A DNA stretch of 64,000 bases from Myotis daubentonii (lineage: Eukaryota > Chordata > Mammalia > Chiroptera > Vespertilionidae). Positions 1 through 12,554 of the stretch are shown here, piece after piece. The stretch is from contig NC_081849.1 in assembly GCF_963259705.1 (NCBI RefSeq), positions 58,810,093 to 58,874,092 on the forward strand, read 5' to 3'. Every line of letters begins with the position of its first letter. Position 1 is the stretch's first letter. Both the position numbers and the translations under genes were made by a program. The notes under the pieces were generated by a model. It was given only the letters and a program-made list of their open reading frames with translations, was not told the DNA's origin and made no database searches.

Positions 1-1595
1 GTCACAGCATTCTATCTTTTGTGCACACCAAATGTAATTTTGAGTCAGTGGTTAAATTGTCATGCTAACGGGTGGGTATAGTACTGTCAGGTTATAATAC
101 TACATATTTTAGGCTCAGAATGTATTCTCCTCTAGTTTATTTTAACTCGGTTCTGAAGCTTGTGCTGTAACTGGTTTTGAATGTCTTACCTTTCCCCAAA
201 TGTTACGGTTAGATGTGTTTACAAAGAACTATTAGTAGTTGTTATGTCTAGCTTAATTTGATACGTCAGAACCATCCAAATCAATCTCTTTCTCTGTCCA
301 TATACATATATACATGTGCCTGTATGTGTTTGTCTGTTTGTGTAAATACTAGTAATGTGTACACATATATAATACATGTAGTGCAGTTATAATTCAATTT
401 ATATTGTATCTTCCTGTAGCAAGAGTCATGGCATTCTTCTAACATAATAGAAGGAAAAATATGATGATGCATTAAACTCAGATGTGGTTTAGGACCAGTT
501 ATTTATTCCTATTTTAGAAATGAAGATTATCACGTTACTGTTAATCAGAAATATAAGGTTTTATCATCAGTGTTCATTTTTTCCCCCCATCTATGCCCAA
601 TGATCGCATTTGAATTTTCTAGATCTCATTTAGAACTGCATTTCACTTTTAAAAGTTGGGTCTTATTTTGAGCTAATAAATATAACAGAAAAGTCTATTT
701 AAATAGCACTATAGTGGAAATTATTACAAATAACCGGAAAGTTTAGTCGAATGCTTCAATAAATATTGCCAATTAAAATAATGAATGCAAGTCAGCTGCT
801 AAATAGATAAGAAATCATTTCCAGCTATTTCCTCCCACAATTTATTTAAATCAAAATAATTTTCTTGGTAAAAACAGTATTTTGGAATAAGTACTGCAGA
901 ATCCTTAGGAATTTTTTAATTCATAATTTTTTCTATACCCCAGTTTATAGTTAATATGGTTAGAATTTTAAAAGACAGAGATTATATTGGTTATTGGTCC
1001 TAAAGTCATATTTTATTGGGTTTTACACTTACTCTGGGTGATATTTAAATGATGCCAAAGCTACATGTTGCAATCAAGATAGCAACAGTATTCTTTCCTT
1101 CTTTCTCCTTCCAATCTTTTGAAATGTAATGCATGGAAATTTTTCTTTCATATGTTAAGTGTATTTCTTTGCTGAATATAGTGTGCCTCACTGAAGTATT
1201 CCCTTCTTTGCCAAAAACACATCAGTCATTCACAAATATTCAGTACTCTGAGAATGAATTTTTTTTTAGCAACTTGGGTAGTTGGAGAAAGCCAGTTTGC
1301 AAAGATTTCTAACTCCACGGTGTTTGACGTCTCTGTGAAAGCTGGGGCCGAGTATTAGCACCCAGCATAGGTAGAGTCCTAGATACATGGGACCCTGCCG
1401 GCTACCATATCATATAGACCAAGGTTTGTAGCTGGTTAGTAGCATGATGCTAATCAGCTTTGTATTTTGTGGATGAGATAAAAATGTATTATAATTCTCA
1501 AGAACAAAATAGGTTCTGTCCCTGAACACATTCATTAACATTTCAGGAAAATACCTATAAAGTAAAAATAAAATCCTTGAATGAATTAAAACATG
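1..1595. other. AT-rich DNA, no gene recognised
   Basis: No exon, RNA gene or clear transposon was recognised. Open frames are short and have no recognisable domain. Base composition is AT-rich with scattered short homopolymer runs. Old, strongly decayed repeats could be present without being visible by eye. Confidence 0.5.
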
Positions 1596-1599
1596 GAAA

Positions 1600-1690
1600 T
1601 TCAAATAAGGAAAGCCAAGATCTAGAACAATGCCTGATACATAATAATTGTTCAATGCATGTTTGTTGAATGAGTAAGTGAATTAATAAA
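1600..1690 (+). mobile_element. MIR SINE 3' end (fragment)
   Basis: The stretch reads like the 3' third of a mammalian-wide interspersed repeat: an aacaatgcctg-type segment followed by a cataataattgttcaatgcatg-like ending and a ttgttgaatga tail. Only the 3' part is recognisable. A similar L2 3' end is the main alternative. Confidence 0.45.
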
Positions 1691-2844
1691 TTGAAAATTA
1701 TTTATAGCAACAAAAAATTGTTTATTTATTAAAATGTACATATACCTTTGTATTTTATATTTCTAGGCCCCATTATTATACTGGGTTCTCTGAGTATATA
1801 TTTTAAACGGCCAATCCTTAATTTAAGGGAATTAAAGCAGAGCCTCTCTTAACTTGTCATAATACTTTTATTAAGGGGATGTTGTTAGGCATAGTAGCTA
1901 TGTCATAATTTAAATATGGAGATACTTCAACGACACTTAAGGTGTTTGGGGGCTGTTTCCTTCAGGCAAAAGTGGCATTTGCGTCTGTGCTGTGAACTCT
2001 TCGTTCTCCTGCTGGCCTCTTTCTAGTGGACATGTCCTGTTATCCTAATTTATTATGTGCAATAGAGTTAGTTAGGAAAGAGAATGTCACCGTATGATGC
2101 TACTCAATATCCTACTTACCGGGAACTCTAAAGGAAAACCCCAACTCAACCTTGCTCCACCCCCATCCCCACCCCCGCCAGAAAAATCTCCACAGAGAAA
2201 TATGATGTGTGTCAAGTTCAGATTCTAGGGTGACCGTAAATTGAGCATCTGCTCTGGCTTAGATTAAAAAATCAAACATCATAGTGGTAAAAATTTTCAT
2301 AAATAGATTATTTTAAAAGACCAACATTAGATTCTAGGCTTCTTTATTTTTTGAGAAAAAAAAATTCAACCCGCATTCTATAGAATTCTGATTTCCCTTT
2401 CTATAAACATGAATATTTAGTCCAATTCCTAATTTCTTGACTCAAAACTGGTGACCTCACACATAGAAAAACTCACTCTCTGATGTGGAAAGGCAGATAC
2501 GCCTGCGAAGGTCATGTGTGACGAGCTGCCCGTGTTTATGGCATCAGGCCTTGCTAGGCTTCAGTGGACTGCCTGCCATCCTCCATTCACTGCCTTCCAC
2601 CTGAGCCCGTGTGCTTGCTTGTTTGCCTGTTTAAAAAACATCATCTATTCTCTTTCTGATTCGGAGGATGGAGGGTCGTCAGGTCTCCTAAGGCTGATAT
2701 CCGCGTTGGCTGGGGCGGCACCCTCACCTGGGCCGTGGAGTACTTTGCAAGCTCATTGGGGTTGTTGACCAGGTTGGTTTCTTGTAGTTATAGGATGAAG
2801 GCCCTGGGGGTTTTTGTGGGCTGTCAGCTTGGTTCATTGTCACC
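1691..2844. other. Unrecognised non-coding stretch
   Basis: No gene or confidently named repeat was seen. A GC-richer patch at about 2500-2850 has two short overlapping open frames without domains. Nothing supports them as genes. Confidence 0.45.
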
Positions 2845-2852
2845 CTTGAGAG

Positions 2853-3143
2853 CAGTGGTTCTCAACCTTATAGTTCCTCATGTTGTGGTGACCCCCAACC
2901 ATAAAATTATTTTCATTGCTACTTCATAACTATAATTTTGCTACTGTTATGAATCGTAATGTAAATATCTGATATGCAGGATGTATATTCATTGTTATAA
3001 ATTGAACATAATTAAAGCATAGTGATTAATCACAAAAACAATATGTAATTATATATGTGTGTTTTTCGATGGTCTTAGGCGACCCCTGTGAAAGGGTCGT
3101 TGGACCCCCAAAGGGGTTGTGACCCACAGGTTGAGAACTGCTG
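2853..3143 (-). mobile_element. SPIN-type non-autonomous hAT transposon
   Basis: Terminal inverted repeats read CAGTGGTTCTCAACC at the left and, on the other strand, CAGCAGTTCTCAACCTGTGG at the right. Internal segments (the gacccccaaaggggt block, the gcgacccctgtgaaaggg block and the taatcacaaaaacaata block) match the SPIN ('space invader') consensus as I recall it. The flanks are cttgagag (2845-2852) and ctctagag (3144-3151), an 8-bp duplication with two changes; the right copy matches the hAT target consensus NTCTAGAN. At 291 bp it is too short to encode a transposase, so it was mobilised in trans. SPIN is known for horizontal spread among tetrapods, including vesper bats. Confidence 0.93.
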
Positions 3144-3151
3144 CTCTAGAG

Positions 3152-5082
3152 GCTCAGCCACATCACATTCTCATTAAATACATGTGAAGCTTCACATTTC
3201 TCTGATTTCTTCTAATGCTAGTCAGAGAAAGCTTCTTTTAAAGAGTCCCATATGACCCAGTTAGGCCCAGGTGGGTAATATCTTAAAGTCAGCTTATTAC
3301 TCACATCACCTTAATTCGTAACACGCCTTAATTACACCTGCAAATTCCGTCATCATGGAGGTAACACCAGGTAGGGAGCCTCACGTGAACCACCTTACAG
3401 TTCTGCCTTCCTCAGGAATTTTTTGAAAATGTATTATTTTTGATGCATTCTGGAGCCACCTCATCCTCCGGCTCAGCTCCAGTTACCAGCTTTGTGCAGA
3501 TAACTCACCAATATCTAGCCTAAGCCCCTACCTCGCTCCGGAACCTTTAGACCTGCATCAGCAACTCCCACTGTCCATTTAGAGGCCCCACAAACAGCTA
3601 ACTTTAGAGACTACATAAAAGACTACTCACCTGCCTCAGTTTCTATGAATCTAAAAGTCCGAAGAATGCATGATGAAAATGAGTTCTGAGCATGCTTAAT
3701 TTCTTTACTATTCTCCACTTGGAGGTGCACCTAAAGCATGATCGCTTGCACGTGGTAAGAATCCAGAACATTGGGAATGAATGAACGAGAGTCAGAGACC
3801 GCCCTTGAGCCGTTTCCTCCCCTCCGTTCCCACTCGCTGCATTCAGAGCCTGGCACACCGCTCTCCCAGTTCTCCCAGATGTTTGTTCTAAAGAATTAGC
3901 TGTTTTCTTTTTCACACCATCGTCTGCTTCTTGTGTTCTCTTGTTTTCAACCAGGCTTTTCTCACTGCTAATTTGGTCATTTGCCAACCTTTAGGGACAA
4001 GCCCTTGCAGGTAGAGGAGTAGAAGAGAAGCCAGGGCACCTTAATTAAAGACAAAGCCCTTCATTCCTCCCTCCCACACCCCATTCTCATCCGCCAGGGT
4101 TATGACAACAGGGTGGACGGTGGACTTTTGATATTAACTTGGCGAGAAACAGGGCAGTGAGGACAGGAGTCTTCTTTGGCGTGTGAAGGAATTCGGGACT
4201 GTACTTCTGCCATGTGGTGACAGCTCTGCCGGCTGAAGTACAGGTTTTCATTTTAAAAATCCAAGTGATCCCCTTCACTTTCTATTCTCAGTCCTCGCAT
4301 TCACATGCTCACACACACAGTGTTCATTTTTCCCCCTTTTGAAGTAACAGGAGAAAGTTTCACCATAGACTAATAATCATATATTTTCTGTTTTACCTGA
4401 GAATTTAAAAGGCATTATTCATTATGATTTCACATAAAATTTCACGTATTGGTTTATTGTCCCCCCCCCCCAGTGGTTAACTTTTGAGGGATCCATTTTC
4501 TATAACTACGTTGACTTCTATTAAGATGAACCCAAATCAATAGTTTGATGTAAACCAAAAAAAAAGGGGGGGAGAGAGGGAGAGGGTACCTGGAGAACCC
4601 AAGTGGTTCATGAATGGCCTTTAGGTAGTTTCTGAATCCTGTGGCATTTGCTTCACAGTAATATATTTATGCACATGCACATTTTTCTTGAGAGACCATC
4701 TATTCCATGTCTAATTCTCAAAGTCATGTGTGACCCCAGCAAATATAAGTTATTGCTTGTGGAAGGGGTGATCACACATTTGACTCTTTGGCATCTCACG
4801 CCTGAGGTCAGTAGTCCCAGATTAACACCCGGGGAGGCTAGTAGAGCTAGGCTTACCCACAGCCACAGTGCACAGTGGCAAGCAAGATGTGCCCTCCCTG
4901 CACAATATTGAAAAAGTAGAGACAGAACTAAGACAAACAAAGCAGCCTAATCCCGAAAGGATCAACAAGCTTTAAGGGAACCACTGTGTCAGTGCAGTAC
5001 GTGATGAGCACTTTGATGGCCCCCTGTCATCTTTAAAAACAGGAACAAGCCCCTTACAACAGTAAAATGGAATTTAAAATGA
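3152..5082. other. Unrecognised non-coding stretch with simple-sequence runs
   Basis: No exon or RNA gene was recognised. It contains a C10 run near 4461 and an A/G-rich run at about 4556-4587. Short open frames on both strands (for example the minus frame around 3643-3987) have no recognisable domain and no sign of spliced or processed coding sequence. Confidence 0.4.
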
Positions 5083-5393
5083 TCCTATATAATAAAAGCC
5101 TAATATGTTAAGTGTCCGACCATTTGTTCAACCTTTCGGCCAATCGCTATGATTCGCCCTGACCACCAGGGGGCAGACACTCTGACTGATAAGTTAGCTT
5201 GCTGCTGGGGTCCAACCCATTGGGACTGGGTGAGACAAGTCAGACATGCCCTGGAGCCCTCCTTCGGTCCCTACCCTGCCTGAGCATGCACTGGTGGGGT
5301 CCCTGGGCCTGGCCTGTGGGATGGGCCGAAACCGGCTCTCCGATATCCCCAGAGGGGTTCTGGATTGCAAGAGGGTGTGCACCGGGCCTCTAG
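5083..5393 (+). mobile_element. Non-autonomous HeliBat-type Helitron
   Basis: It starts TCCTATATAATAAAAGCC, ends CCGGGCCTCTAG, and is bordered by A (5082) and T (5394), as expected for Helitron insertion between A and T without target duplication. The 5' part carries the block ctgaccaccagggggcag found in sister copies at 11.8, 33.8 and 53.6 kb. The usual 3' hairpin (gtgcacgaa...ttgtgcac in other copies) is only half present before the CTAG end, so this copy has probably lost one hairpin arm. It has no Rep/helicase coding capacity. The overlapping open frames in this interval are not genes. Confidence 0.92.
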
Positions 5394-5609
5394 TTTCAAA
5401 GGAAAACTTCAGCCATCTGAAGTGTTTATTCCCATGTGAATTGAATAGGCATGTGAGATTGCGTGGTGTGTGACCTGACCCTTAAACTGATCCGATGATG
5501 GAAAATGAAAGTTGGTGTCCATAAGCCCAGTGCCTGGCTTATTAGTTTTACACACATTCGTCAGCTCTGCTAAATGATTAAACACTTTGTGTGGACAGTG
5601 ATCCTAAAG

Positions 5610-5843
5610 CAGTAATGGCGAACCTATGACATGCGTGTCAGAGGTGACACGCAAACTCATTTTTTGGGTTGATTTTTCTTTGTTAAATGGCATTAAAATA
5701 TATAAAATAAATATCAAAAATATAAATATTTTTTTACTATGGTTGCAAATATCAAAAATTTTCTATATGTGACACGGCACCAGAGTTAAGTTAGGGTTTT
5801 TCAAAATGCTGACACGCCGAGCTCAAAAGGTTTGCCATCACTG
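5610..5843. mobile_element. Non-autonomous hAT transposon with perfect TSD
   Basis: This 234-bp element has inverted ends CAGTAATGGCGAACCTATGA and, on the opposite strand, CAGTGATGGCAAACCTTTTG. It is bracketed by a perfect 8-bp duplication TCCTAAAG (5602-5609 and 5844-5851). The interior is AT-rich with paired gtgacacg / cgtgtcac-like motifs near both ends. TSD length and CAG...CTG ends place it in the hAT superfamily; I do not assign a family name. It has no coding capacity. Confidence 0.9.
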
Positions 5844-6179
5844 TCCTAAAGCTTGGTTCCAGGGCCCTACTTCACAGACCAAAATGAAAAAGATGCTTAG
5901 AAAAAATTACACTTTAGCTGCTATGCCCTGAAAAATAATAATTCCATTTATATCAATGAGTTTATGGGTGAGGTCATGAGGACTCATTCTAGGAAAGATC
6001 TCTTTCAGTGTAATCCTATCTAGAGAGAGTTAAATGAGTGATGTTTGACTTGGCGGCCTAAGTCAGAAGCAAATTACGTGTCAAATAATGCCACAATTTT
6101 TTCACTAATGACAGAGGGAAAATGGTTACCATGTGTCAAACATTAAAGAGGTTAATATCTCTAAGGTACAAATCTAAAC

Positions 6180-6860
6180 TCTAAATCAATAAGAAAAATA
6201 ACATTAATTTAGTGGAAAGATGGTCAAAGGTATGAAGAGCACCTTCATAGAGGAAGAACCGAAAATGGCCCATAAATAAATGAGTAGATGATCAATCTCA
6301 GTCATGATTAATACATTGATGAGCTGCTATTTTTGTGTCCATTATATTGGTAAGAGTAAAAAGACTCCTAATACCCAGTGTTGATTAGGGTTTTGAGTAA
6401 AAGGCACCCTTAGTGGAAGAACATACAGATAAAAACTGGTATGAGCATAATTTGCAGTACTATGAAAATTTAAAAAGTACATACTCTGCAGTTCAATAAT
6501 TCCACTTAAATGCTATACCAAAATACTTGCACAAATGCACAAGAATTTGTGTAGGATATTTATTTGCAGTGTTATTTATAGTCATGATAAATTGAAGGTG
6601 ATTCCAGTTATTGGACAAAACAAAAATCAGTAGCCATAATCCATATTCTAAAATGCTAAATTAAAGTCATTAAATTTAATAAGTAATGACTGAATATATT
6701 AGCAGGGAAGAATTGGATAGATATATTATTGAGTGGGGAAAAAACTCAAAATGTATTACTACATACATATAGGATGATAAACTCAAGAAATGAGTCCATA
6801 ATATCATTTTAGTACTATAGGAACAGAATAAAATTTTAAATAAGAGTATTTTAATCTAAA
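6180..6860 (+). mobile_element. Old L1-type LINE fragment (ORF2 3' part and 3' UTR)
   Basis: The sequence follows the order typical of ancient mammalian L1M 3' ends: a lysine-rich stretch (aatcaataagaaaaataac), a gatggtcaaagg segment, a ttcatagaggaagaa segment, then poorly conserved 3' UTR. Many substitutions and indels have destroyed the reading frame. HAL1 is an alternative assignment. Confidence 0.5.
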
Positions 6861-9011
6861 GAAAAAAAACACACTAGAATGAAACATATAAATTTTAAAA
6901 AAGTTGTTAAAGCTATGATTTTATATATATATATACATATGTGTATATATGTATTCTTTTCTCAATGTGTTAACTTGAAATTGAAAGTATTAATAAACTT
7001 AATTCACTAATAAGATGAATTACAGATTAAGATAATGATGCTATGTTATTATTTTTATTCTGCAGATCTCTTGCAGGTAGTTTATTATACCATCTTATTC
7101 TCCTTTCTATACTTTAGAAAGAGCTCACCATTATACAAGCCAGTTACCTATTACTTGCAGAAATGTCACTCACTATTAATATCACTTTGTAGCACAGAAA
7201 AAAATTTTAGCATAATTAGAGGCAACCAGTCTGCTTAGAGTTGGTTAATTAAGTTGCAAAATTCTAAGGGAGATGATGAACTAAGTAGACATATGTATAT
7301 AGAGCTTTCTGTTCTGCTTTTTTATCAAATGTTTCTGGCACCTGGGTTTCTCAACTGCCCTTCTGTTGAATCTGATTTTCAAATGCATGTTTGGAAGAGC
7401 AAGTAGTACTCTCTGGGCAAGTAAGCTCTTCATTTGTAGAGTGATGATATGTCAACACACATTTTCTAAAATAACAGCCCTACTACCCTCAATGTCTTGG
7501 AAAGAGTTACCTGATACCCAGAGACTGGAATACAACTAGCCGAGAGCCTTGGACATAAAGCAGGAGGGTTTGTGAAAGAAGATATCCCGGAGAGCTGGAG
7601 CCTTGCTCTGCTGTGTCGACATGTCTAGAGCTCAGAATAAAATTGAGTTTCCTGCTTTAGCCATAGCTGGGTCTTAAAATAACCTGAAGAAATTATAGTT
7701 CTGATTACATAGAAAGTGAAGGACTTAGAACATTCTCCTAATAAAGCCATGAGAGTGACACGAAGCTTAGTCACGGGCGGGCCTTCTCTAACAGGCATTT
7801 TAGAGAGAGAAATCGAGCTCTGAAATTGGATAATTTGATTTGAAATCTTGCCTAATAATTTTAAGAATTCAGAAAAACCTTTCTTTTTTGGCCAAAAAAA
7901 TTAATGATCTAGAATCCAATTATGAAAGAACAGGCTTTTAAAATGTTTGATAGCTCCAGTAATAGAAAAAAATATAATGGCCTGAAAAATCACATTCTAC
8001 TGGAAATCTCAATCTTGGATGTCTTTGCTTTTTGCATTTTGAATGGGCACATTTAATGTCATTTCCTTTTGGGAACATGGCGTTGGAAAAGTAGATGGGG
8101 TATTTGATTCTGTGTTGGAGCCTATCTGCTAGAATACAGATTTTAGGAGCAAAACACCTCTTGTTTCACTGTAATTGACAAAGGGAGATGTCTCACTTGA
8201 TGCCTTGACATGTGTCATATCACAAATCGTTTACATGGAATTAGTGCCCATCATCCATCTTTTTGATTCACACACTATGAATGAAATAAACAAATGGGTA
8301 AGGCTTCTAATACTTCCAGTGAAAAAAAATAGTGCTATTACTTTCACCTTTAATGGGCTACCCCACATGGCATTGATTGCCACACTCTCACACTCTATTT
8401 ATGTGCTATTTACTTTCTCAGGATAGTTTGATTCACATAGTGCTTGGGATGTAGCCATATCAGTAATATGACTGATCATAAACAGTAGTCTAGGATTTCC
8501 AACTTTAAGAAAATAACAGGATAACAAAACAAGTAAAGGGAATGTATATTAAGATATTTAATTTTTACTTATAAATAAAAAGGAAAACATTCAATTAATC
8601 AGACTTTTTGATTAATATTCAAAAATTGTTCCAGTTATTTTTATTGGATAGTTAGCTGGATTTTTCTATTTCACATTAGATTGAGATTCAACTAAGCCTT
8701 TGCAAAGTGCCTTGAAACAGGAGGTTGAAAAAACATTTGTTGAAAGGAAAAAATCAGTTATTGAAATATTGTGTCTTCTGTTACCATTCTTGAGAAACAG
8801 TGGTGAGACAACTTAGTAGAAGTGACTAACAACGACAGAGATACAGAAGACAGGATGTAAGTCTCCAAGGTAATCAAGACCATCAGGAGGATGTTAGACC
8901 AAAATTAACACCGAGAGAAATGTGTTATGCATATATTACAGCCCACGGGGAGAAATCTGTTCATTTATAGGGAAATTGCCTCGCTGTGAATGGCTAAGTT
9001 GGCTCCTCGAG

Positions 9012-9012
<1 letters not shown>
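6861..9012. other. AT-rich DNA, no gene recognised
   Basis: No exon, RNA gene or confidently named repeat was seen. It includes a short imperfect (TA)n tract at about 6922-6952. The open frames present are short and featureless. Confidence 0.4.

Positions 9013-9049
<37 letters not shown>
9013..9049. repeat. (CA)n microsatellite
   Basis: About 18 uninterrupted CA dinucleotides follow a gagg flank. Likely length-polymorphic. Confidence 0.97.
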
Positions 9050-9050
<1 letters not shown>

Positions 9051-9432
9051 ACTTAGGGCCATTCAGAAATAACAACCATACACTGAAAGATTTAAAATAA
9101 TAAAGCATCTCATTATTGAATACATGTTTGGATCTAGGGATGGACAGTTTAACAGAGAAATAAATGATAGGGATGTGGAGGACTCCAGGGTTAATTAAGG
9201 TCCCAGACTAAGAAATTCTGCGGAGCCAGAACCTTCTAACCATATGCTCAGAATCCACTCCCAGCTCCCAGGCCACGTTTTCATTTCTCCTCTTTATCCC
9301 CAGGATTGGTAGTCTGTCCTTAGTCAGCCTTTTCCCAGGTGAACAACCAAACAGGATCTTAGTGTCTTAACTTTGAATCCGATATACCATAAAGTTCTTT
9401 TGCTAGTACTAACAGGATAAAGGCAGCTTATG

Positions 9433-9433
<1 letters not shown>
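9050..9433. other. Unrecognised sequence between two CA tracts
   Basis: No gene or named repeat was recognised between the two microsatellites. Confidence 0.4.

Positions 9434-9463
<30 letters not shown>
9434..9463. repeat. (AC)n microsatellite
   Basis: About 15 AC dinucleotides run into ctctcaaa. The tract accounts for the run of alternating Cys-Val codons in the overlapping minus-strand frame, which is therefore not a gene. Confidence 0.97.
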
Positions 9464-9466
<3 letters not shown>

Positions 9467-9629
9467 CAAAAAGTCTAATTTCTTGCCCCATATAATTTTG
9501 ATTTTGATTTTCTAGGTAAGGCAGTTGAAAAGGGGACAAGGATGTCTTAAAAAATGGTAATCGTCCATGAGATTCAATGAAGTGGTAAGAGCTTTCAGCG
9601 TATGCCAGTGTACTCCTTCCTCTGTAGGT

Positions 9630-9710
9630 GGTAAAAAAAAAAAAGTGAGGAAACTGAGCGCCTACAGGTTGAGCAACTTAAATTAAAAGCCATTTATAGG
9701 ATGGGAGGAG
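9630..9710 (-). mobile_element. MIR SINE core (fragment)
   Basis: The motif gtgaggaaactgag followed by a ttgagcaactta-like segment matches the antisense MIR core (gaggaaactgaggc...gttaagtaactt). An A12 run lies immediately upstream. Short and diverged. Confidence 0.4.
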
Positions 9711-10249
9711 AGATAACTGGAAGCAGATATTTAAAAATATAAACTTCCAGGTATAGAGAAATAAATATTAGCAATAGAATGTGCAGCATGAAGGCTAGAG
9801 TTCACAATGCTGTATGATACTATATAGGACAGTTGTTCAGAGAGTAAATTCTAAGCGTTCTCATCACAAGAATATTTTTTCTTGTATCTACAGGATATGG
9901 TGGATGTGAACTAGACCTGTTGTGGTAATCGTTTCACAATGAATGTAAATCAAACTATCATGCTATATACCTTAAACTCACACAGGGATGTATGTCACTT
10001 ATCTCTCAGTGACATGGGGAAAAACATTTGTGGGTGCCCACTGAATGAATGGTGTGAATCCAGAGGGAATGATGCTTACAGAGCACACTGTGTAGAGTGG
10101 AGGGAAAGGTGAAGTAAACAGAATGGAAAAAACGGATAGCCAAAACTGGATTACGCAAAATTGGGAAGATCTTGTTACCTTTCAAAGGAGGTAATTGAAG
10201 GGAACTTCCCTTTGTTTGAGGGGGGCTGGAGGGCTTAATCTGTAGTGTT

Positions 10250-10443
10250 GTCCCAGGAAGAGGTGAGGCTATAAAACAGGCAGGAGACAGATGATTAAGG
10301 GCCTTTAATTCCAGGCTAAGACAGTGACTGTGCACCTCCGAAGGATTTTAAGCAGTGGAGCTGCATGATCAGAAATACTTCTTAGAAAGGTGACTTTGGC
10401 TACAGTGTAAAGAAGGGGGCACTCCTTAAAATGAGTTGTGTGA
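10250..10443 (+). mobile_element. Ancient mammalian repeat, class not assigned
   Basis: The segment with gggcctttaa, ttttaagcagtggagctgca, tgatcaga and gtgactttggct follows a common old mammalian repeat (consensus order: gggccttgtaggcc, ttttaagcaggggagtgac, atgatctga, atcactctggctgctg). Related segments occur at 26.9-28.6, 34.7-36.1 and 60.1-60.7 kb. I cannot settle LINE versus LTR origin by eye. Confidence 0.45.
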
Positions 10444-10644
10444 GCCCTAGCCAGTGTGGCTCAATTGGTTGAGCATCATCCCGTGCACCAAAAGGCCGCT
10501 GGTTGAATTTCCTGGTCAGGGTACATACCCAGGTTGTGAACTTGATCCCTGGGAAGGGGGCTTACAGGAGGCAGCCTATCCATGTGTGTGTCTCTCTCTC
10601 CCTTCTCCCTTCTGCTCTCCCTAAAATCAACAAAAACATTTTTT
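10444..10644 (+). mobile_element. Older Ves-family tRNA-derived SINE
   Basis: It begins gccctagccagtgtggctca and continues with a degenerate Pol III A box and a damaged B box (ggttgaatttcc), the caggaggcagcc block, a pyrimidine-rich region and an A-rich tail. Target duplications are aaatgagttgtgtga (about 10429-10443) and aaatgagttgtatga (10645-10659). Divergence marks it as older than the copies at 48.1 and 51.0 kb. Confidence 0.85.
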
Positions 10645-10659
10645 AAATGAGTTGTATGA

Positions 10660-11735
10660 CTATCATTCAGCCTGTTAACTATTAACTATATGTGCCTAGG
10701 CAGAAATAGGGAGAGAATAATGAGTGGGAACTGCATGGACCACAAACAGAGAAGTTATAACTTGATGCAAAAATTAGAGGACAAAAATCTAGCATGTCTC
10801 TGAGATTTCTAGCCTTCATGTCTGGATAGATGTGATGCCATTATTCACTCATTTGACAGGATATTTTTCTGACCGTTTATGTGCCAGACATTGGTTAAAT
10901 GCCTAAGATAGATGAGGGAACAGAACAAACAACCACGTGCAATTGCCCTGTGGAGCCTGGTGGGAAACATTGGCCAGTTTCACCGGGTAAGGGACAGGGA
11001 AAGGAGCATAGCAGAAAACCCTTAAGCAGCAAAAGCACGGGGGTGGAGGAATCCCTGTGGAAACTTCAACATCTGGCTGGGTTAGCTGTTGTCAGAATAA
11101 TCAAGTAAACATTGTATATGGGCATTGGGCCTCTGTGCACACACACATCCTTACATGTATACATATATTTACACACAAAATGAAGCCGAAGATGATATAT
11201 GTATACGTCACTACTGTATTCCTTTGAGGACTAGAAGCGATTTTTTATACTTGAAGACAATTCTAACTATAGCCTTAAGGAGTGCAGGGATTTGAAACTC
11301 AGAATTACTAGTCAGTTGTAAACTTCAGACGTAGACCATTGCCTTTTGTCATTGAAAGGAACTCACATGGCTTCAGCCCTCTGCTTTGTGAGCGGGGCCA
11401 CTCTCAGAGTTACACTTGAGGGGCTCACTCCCTGTTATTATTAGTAGTTGTCCAAGTTATAGGAAGTATGCAACTGGCACAAAGGTTGGAGGTGGGAGAA
11501 TGGCATATTATGGATTGTGGCTTCAAGATTTTTTAGCTTAAAGTCAATAGCATACAATTTTTAAAAGTATTAATACAATTGAAAATAAAGTTCAGGCATG
11601 GGGAAGGAGGAAGTTTAAGAGAGTAAACATTAAGAGGTGAGCAAAGACACTACCTAAAAGATAAATCATAAGTAAGGATATAAAGTAATAACAACAATAA
11701 TAAGATGAAGAAAAATGATATAAATAATACAATAA
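10660..11735. other. Mostly unrecognised; part of an ancient repeat
   Basis: About 10845-10990 resembles the 5' module of the ancient repeat also seen at 26.9 and 34.7 kb (tatgtgccagacattg followed by an agggaacagaacaaac-like segment). No gene was recognised in the rest. Confidence 0.4.
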
Positions 11736-12479
11736 TCCTAAAAGGCTAATATGCAAATAGACCAAAATGCGGAACAATGGAACAACTGAACAACCAGTTG
11801 CTATGATGTGCGCTGACCACCAGGGGGTGTGCGCAGAACATGGCAGGTGTTGACCACAGCGGGATGGTGGAGCAGGGGAGTCGGGGTGCCAGACCAAGGC
11901 GGGGGGCGCCAGGGGCACTGGTTGCTGTCATTGGGGCAAACCTCTGGTGGTTACTGAAAATTCTTTGCTCCTGCGTGCCGCAGTTCCGCCAGGCACTTGC
12001 ACCTGCTGCCGACACCGGCCCTGCTCCAACCCACTGCTAATGCCATCCCTGCTAGCACCTGCAGCTGGCGTTGGAACTGCTGCATCATTGGGATGCAGGC
12101 ACTGATCCCAACCCCTCGGCGCCATCAGCGGGTACAAGCAGTGGCTGTTGGCCCTGATCACCCCTGAGGGTTTCTTTACCTCCCCCTGCTCCTCGGGTGT
12201 GATTGGTGCAGCAGCCTCTGCTCACACCCATTGATGGCACCAGCCCCGCATATACCCTCTGAAGTCGCCAGCCCCAATTGCTGCGCCATCAGCGGGTGGG
12301 AGTGGCAGCGGTGGTGGTGGTGGGAATGGGACTGCCAGCAGATAGAGGGCCAGGGGCTGTGGCAGGAGGGGCCGGGGCAGGGGCGCGGAAGATGGACCGA
12401 GACCCACCCCTATGTCTACAGCAGCCTCTCGGCCCTCAATTTCTTTCAAGGTGCACGAATTTGTGCAATGGGCCCCTAT
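11736..12479 (+). mobile_element. Long non-autonomous HeliBat-type Helitron
   Basis: It starts TCCTAAAAGGCTAATATGCA after an A and ends with the hairpin gtgcacgaatttgtgca followed by gggcccctat, where CTAT has replaced the usual CTAG. The 5' end holds a perfect octamer (atgcaaat, near 11752) and the ccaccagggggtgt block (11817-11830). At 744 bp it is the second longest copy here. The GC-rich interior (about 11840-12430) includes a CGG/TGG-type run near 12305-12325. Several overlapping open frames on both strands lie entirely inside it and show no domain. Confidence 0.88.
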
Positions 12480-12554
12480 TTAAGAAATAATAATACGAGA
12501 GTAAACTCTGTGTTTTGCATACTCATAACTATAAAACCTCTTTTGCCCACCCTT

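Noticed and set aside
9013..9463. Paired CA repeats as a structured element
   Set aside because: Two independent microsatellites with unrelated flanks; no larger duplication found.
11840..12430. CpG island or promoter
   Set aside because: GC-rich but confined exactly within Helitron borders and not followed by any recognisable exon.
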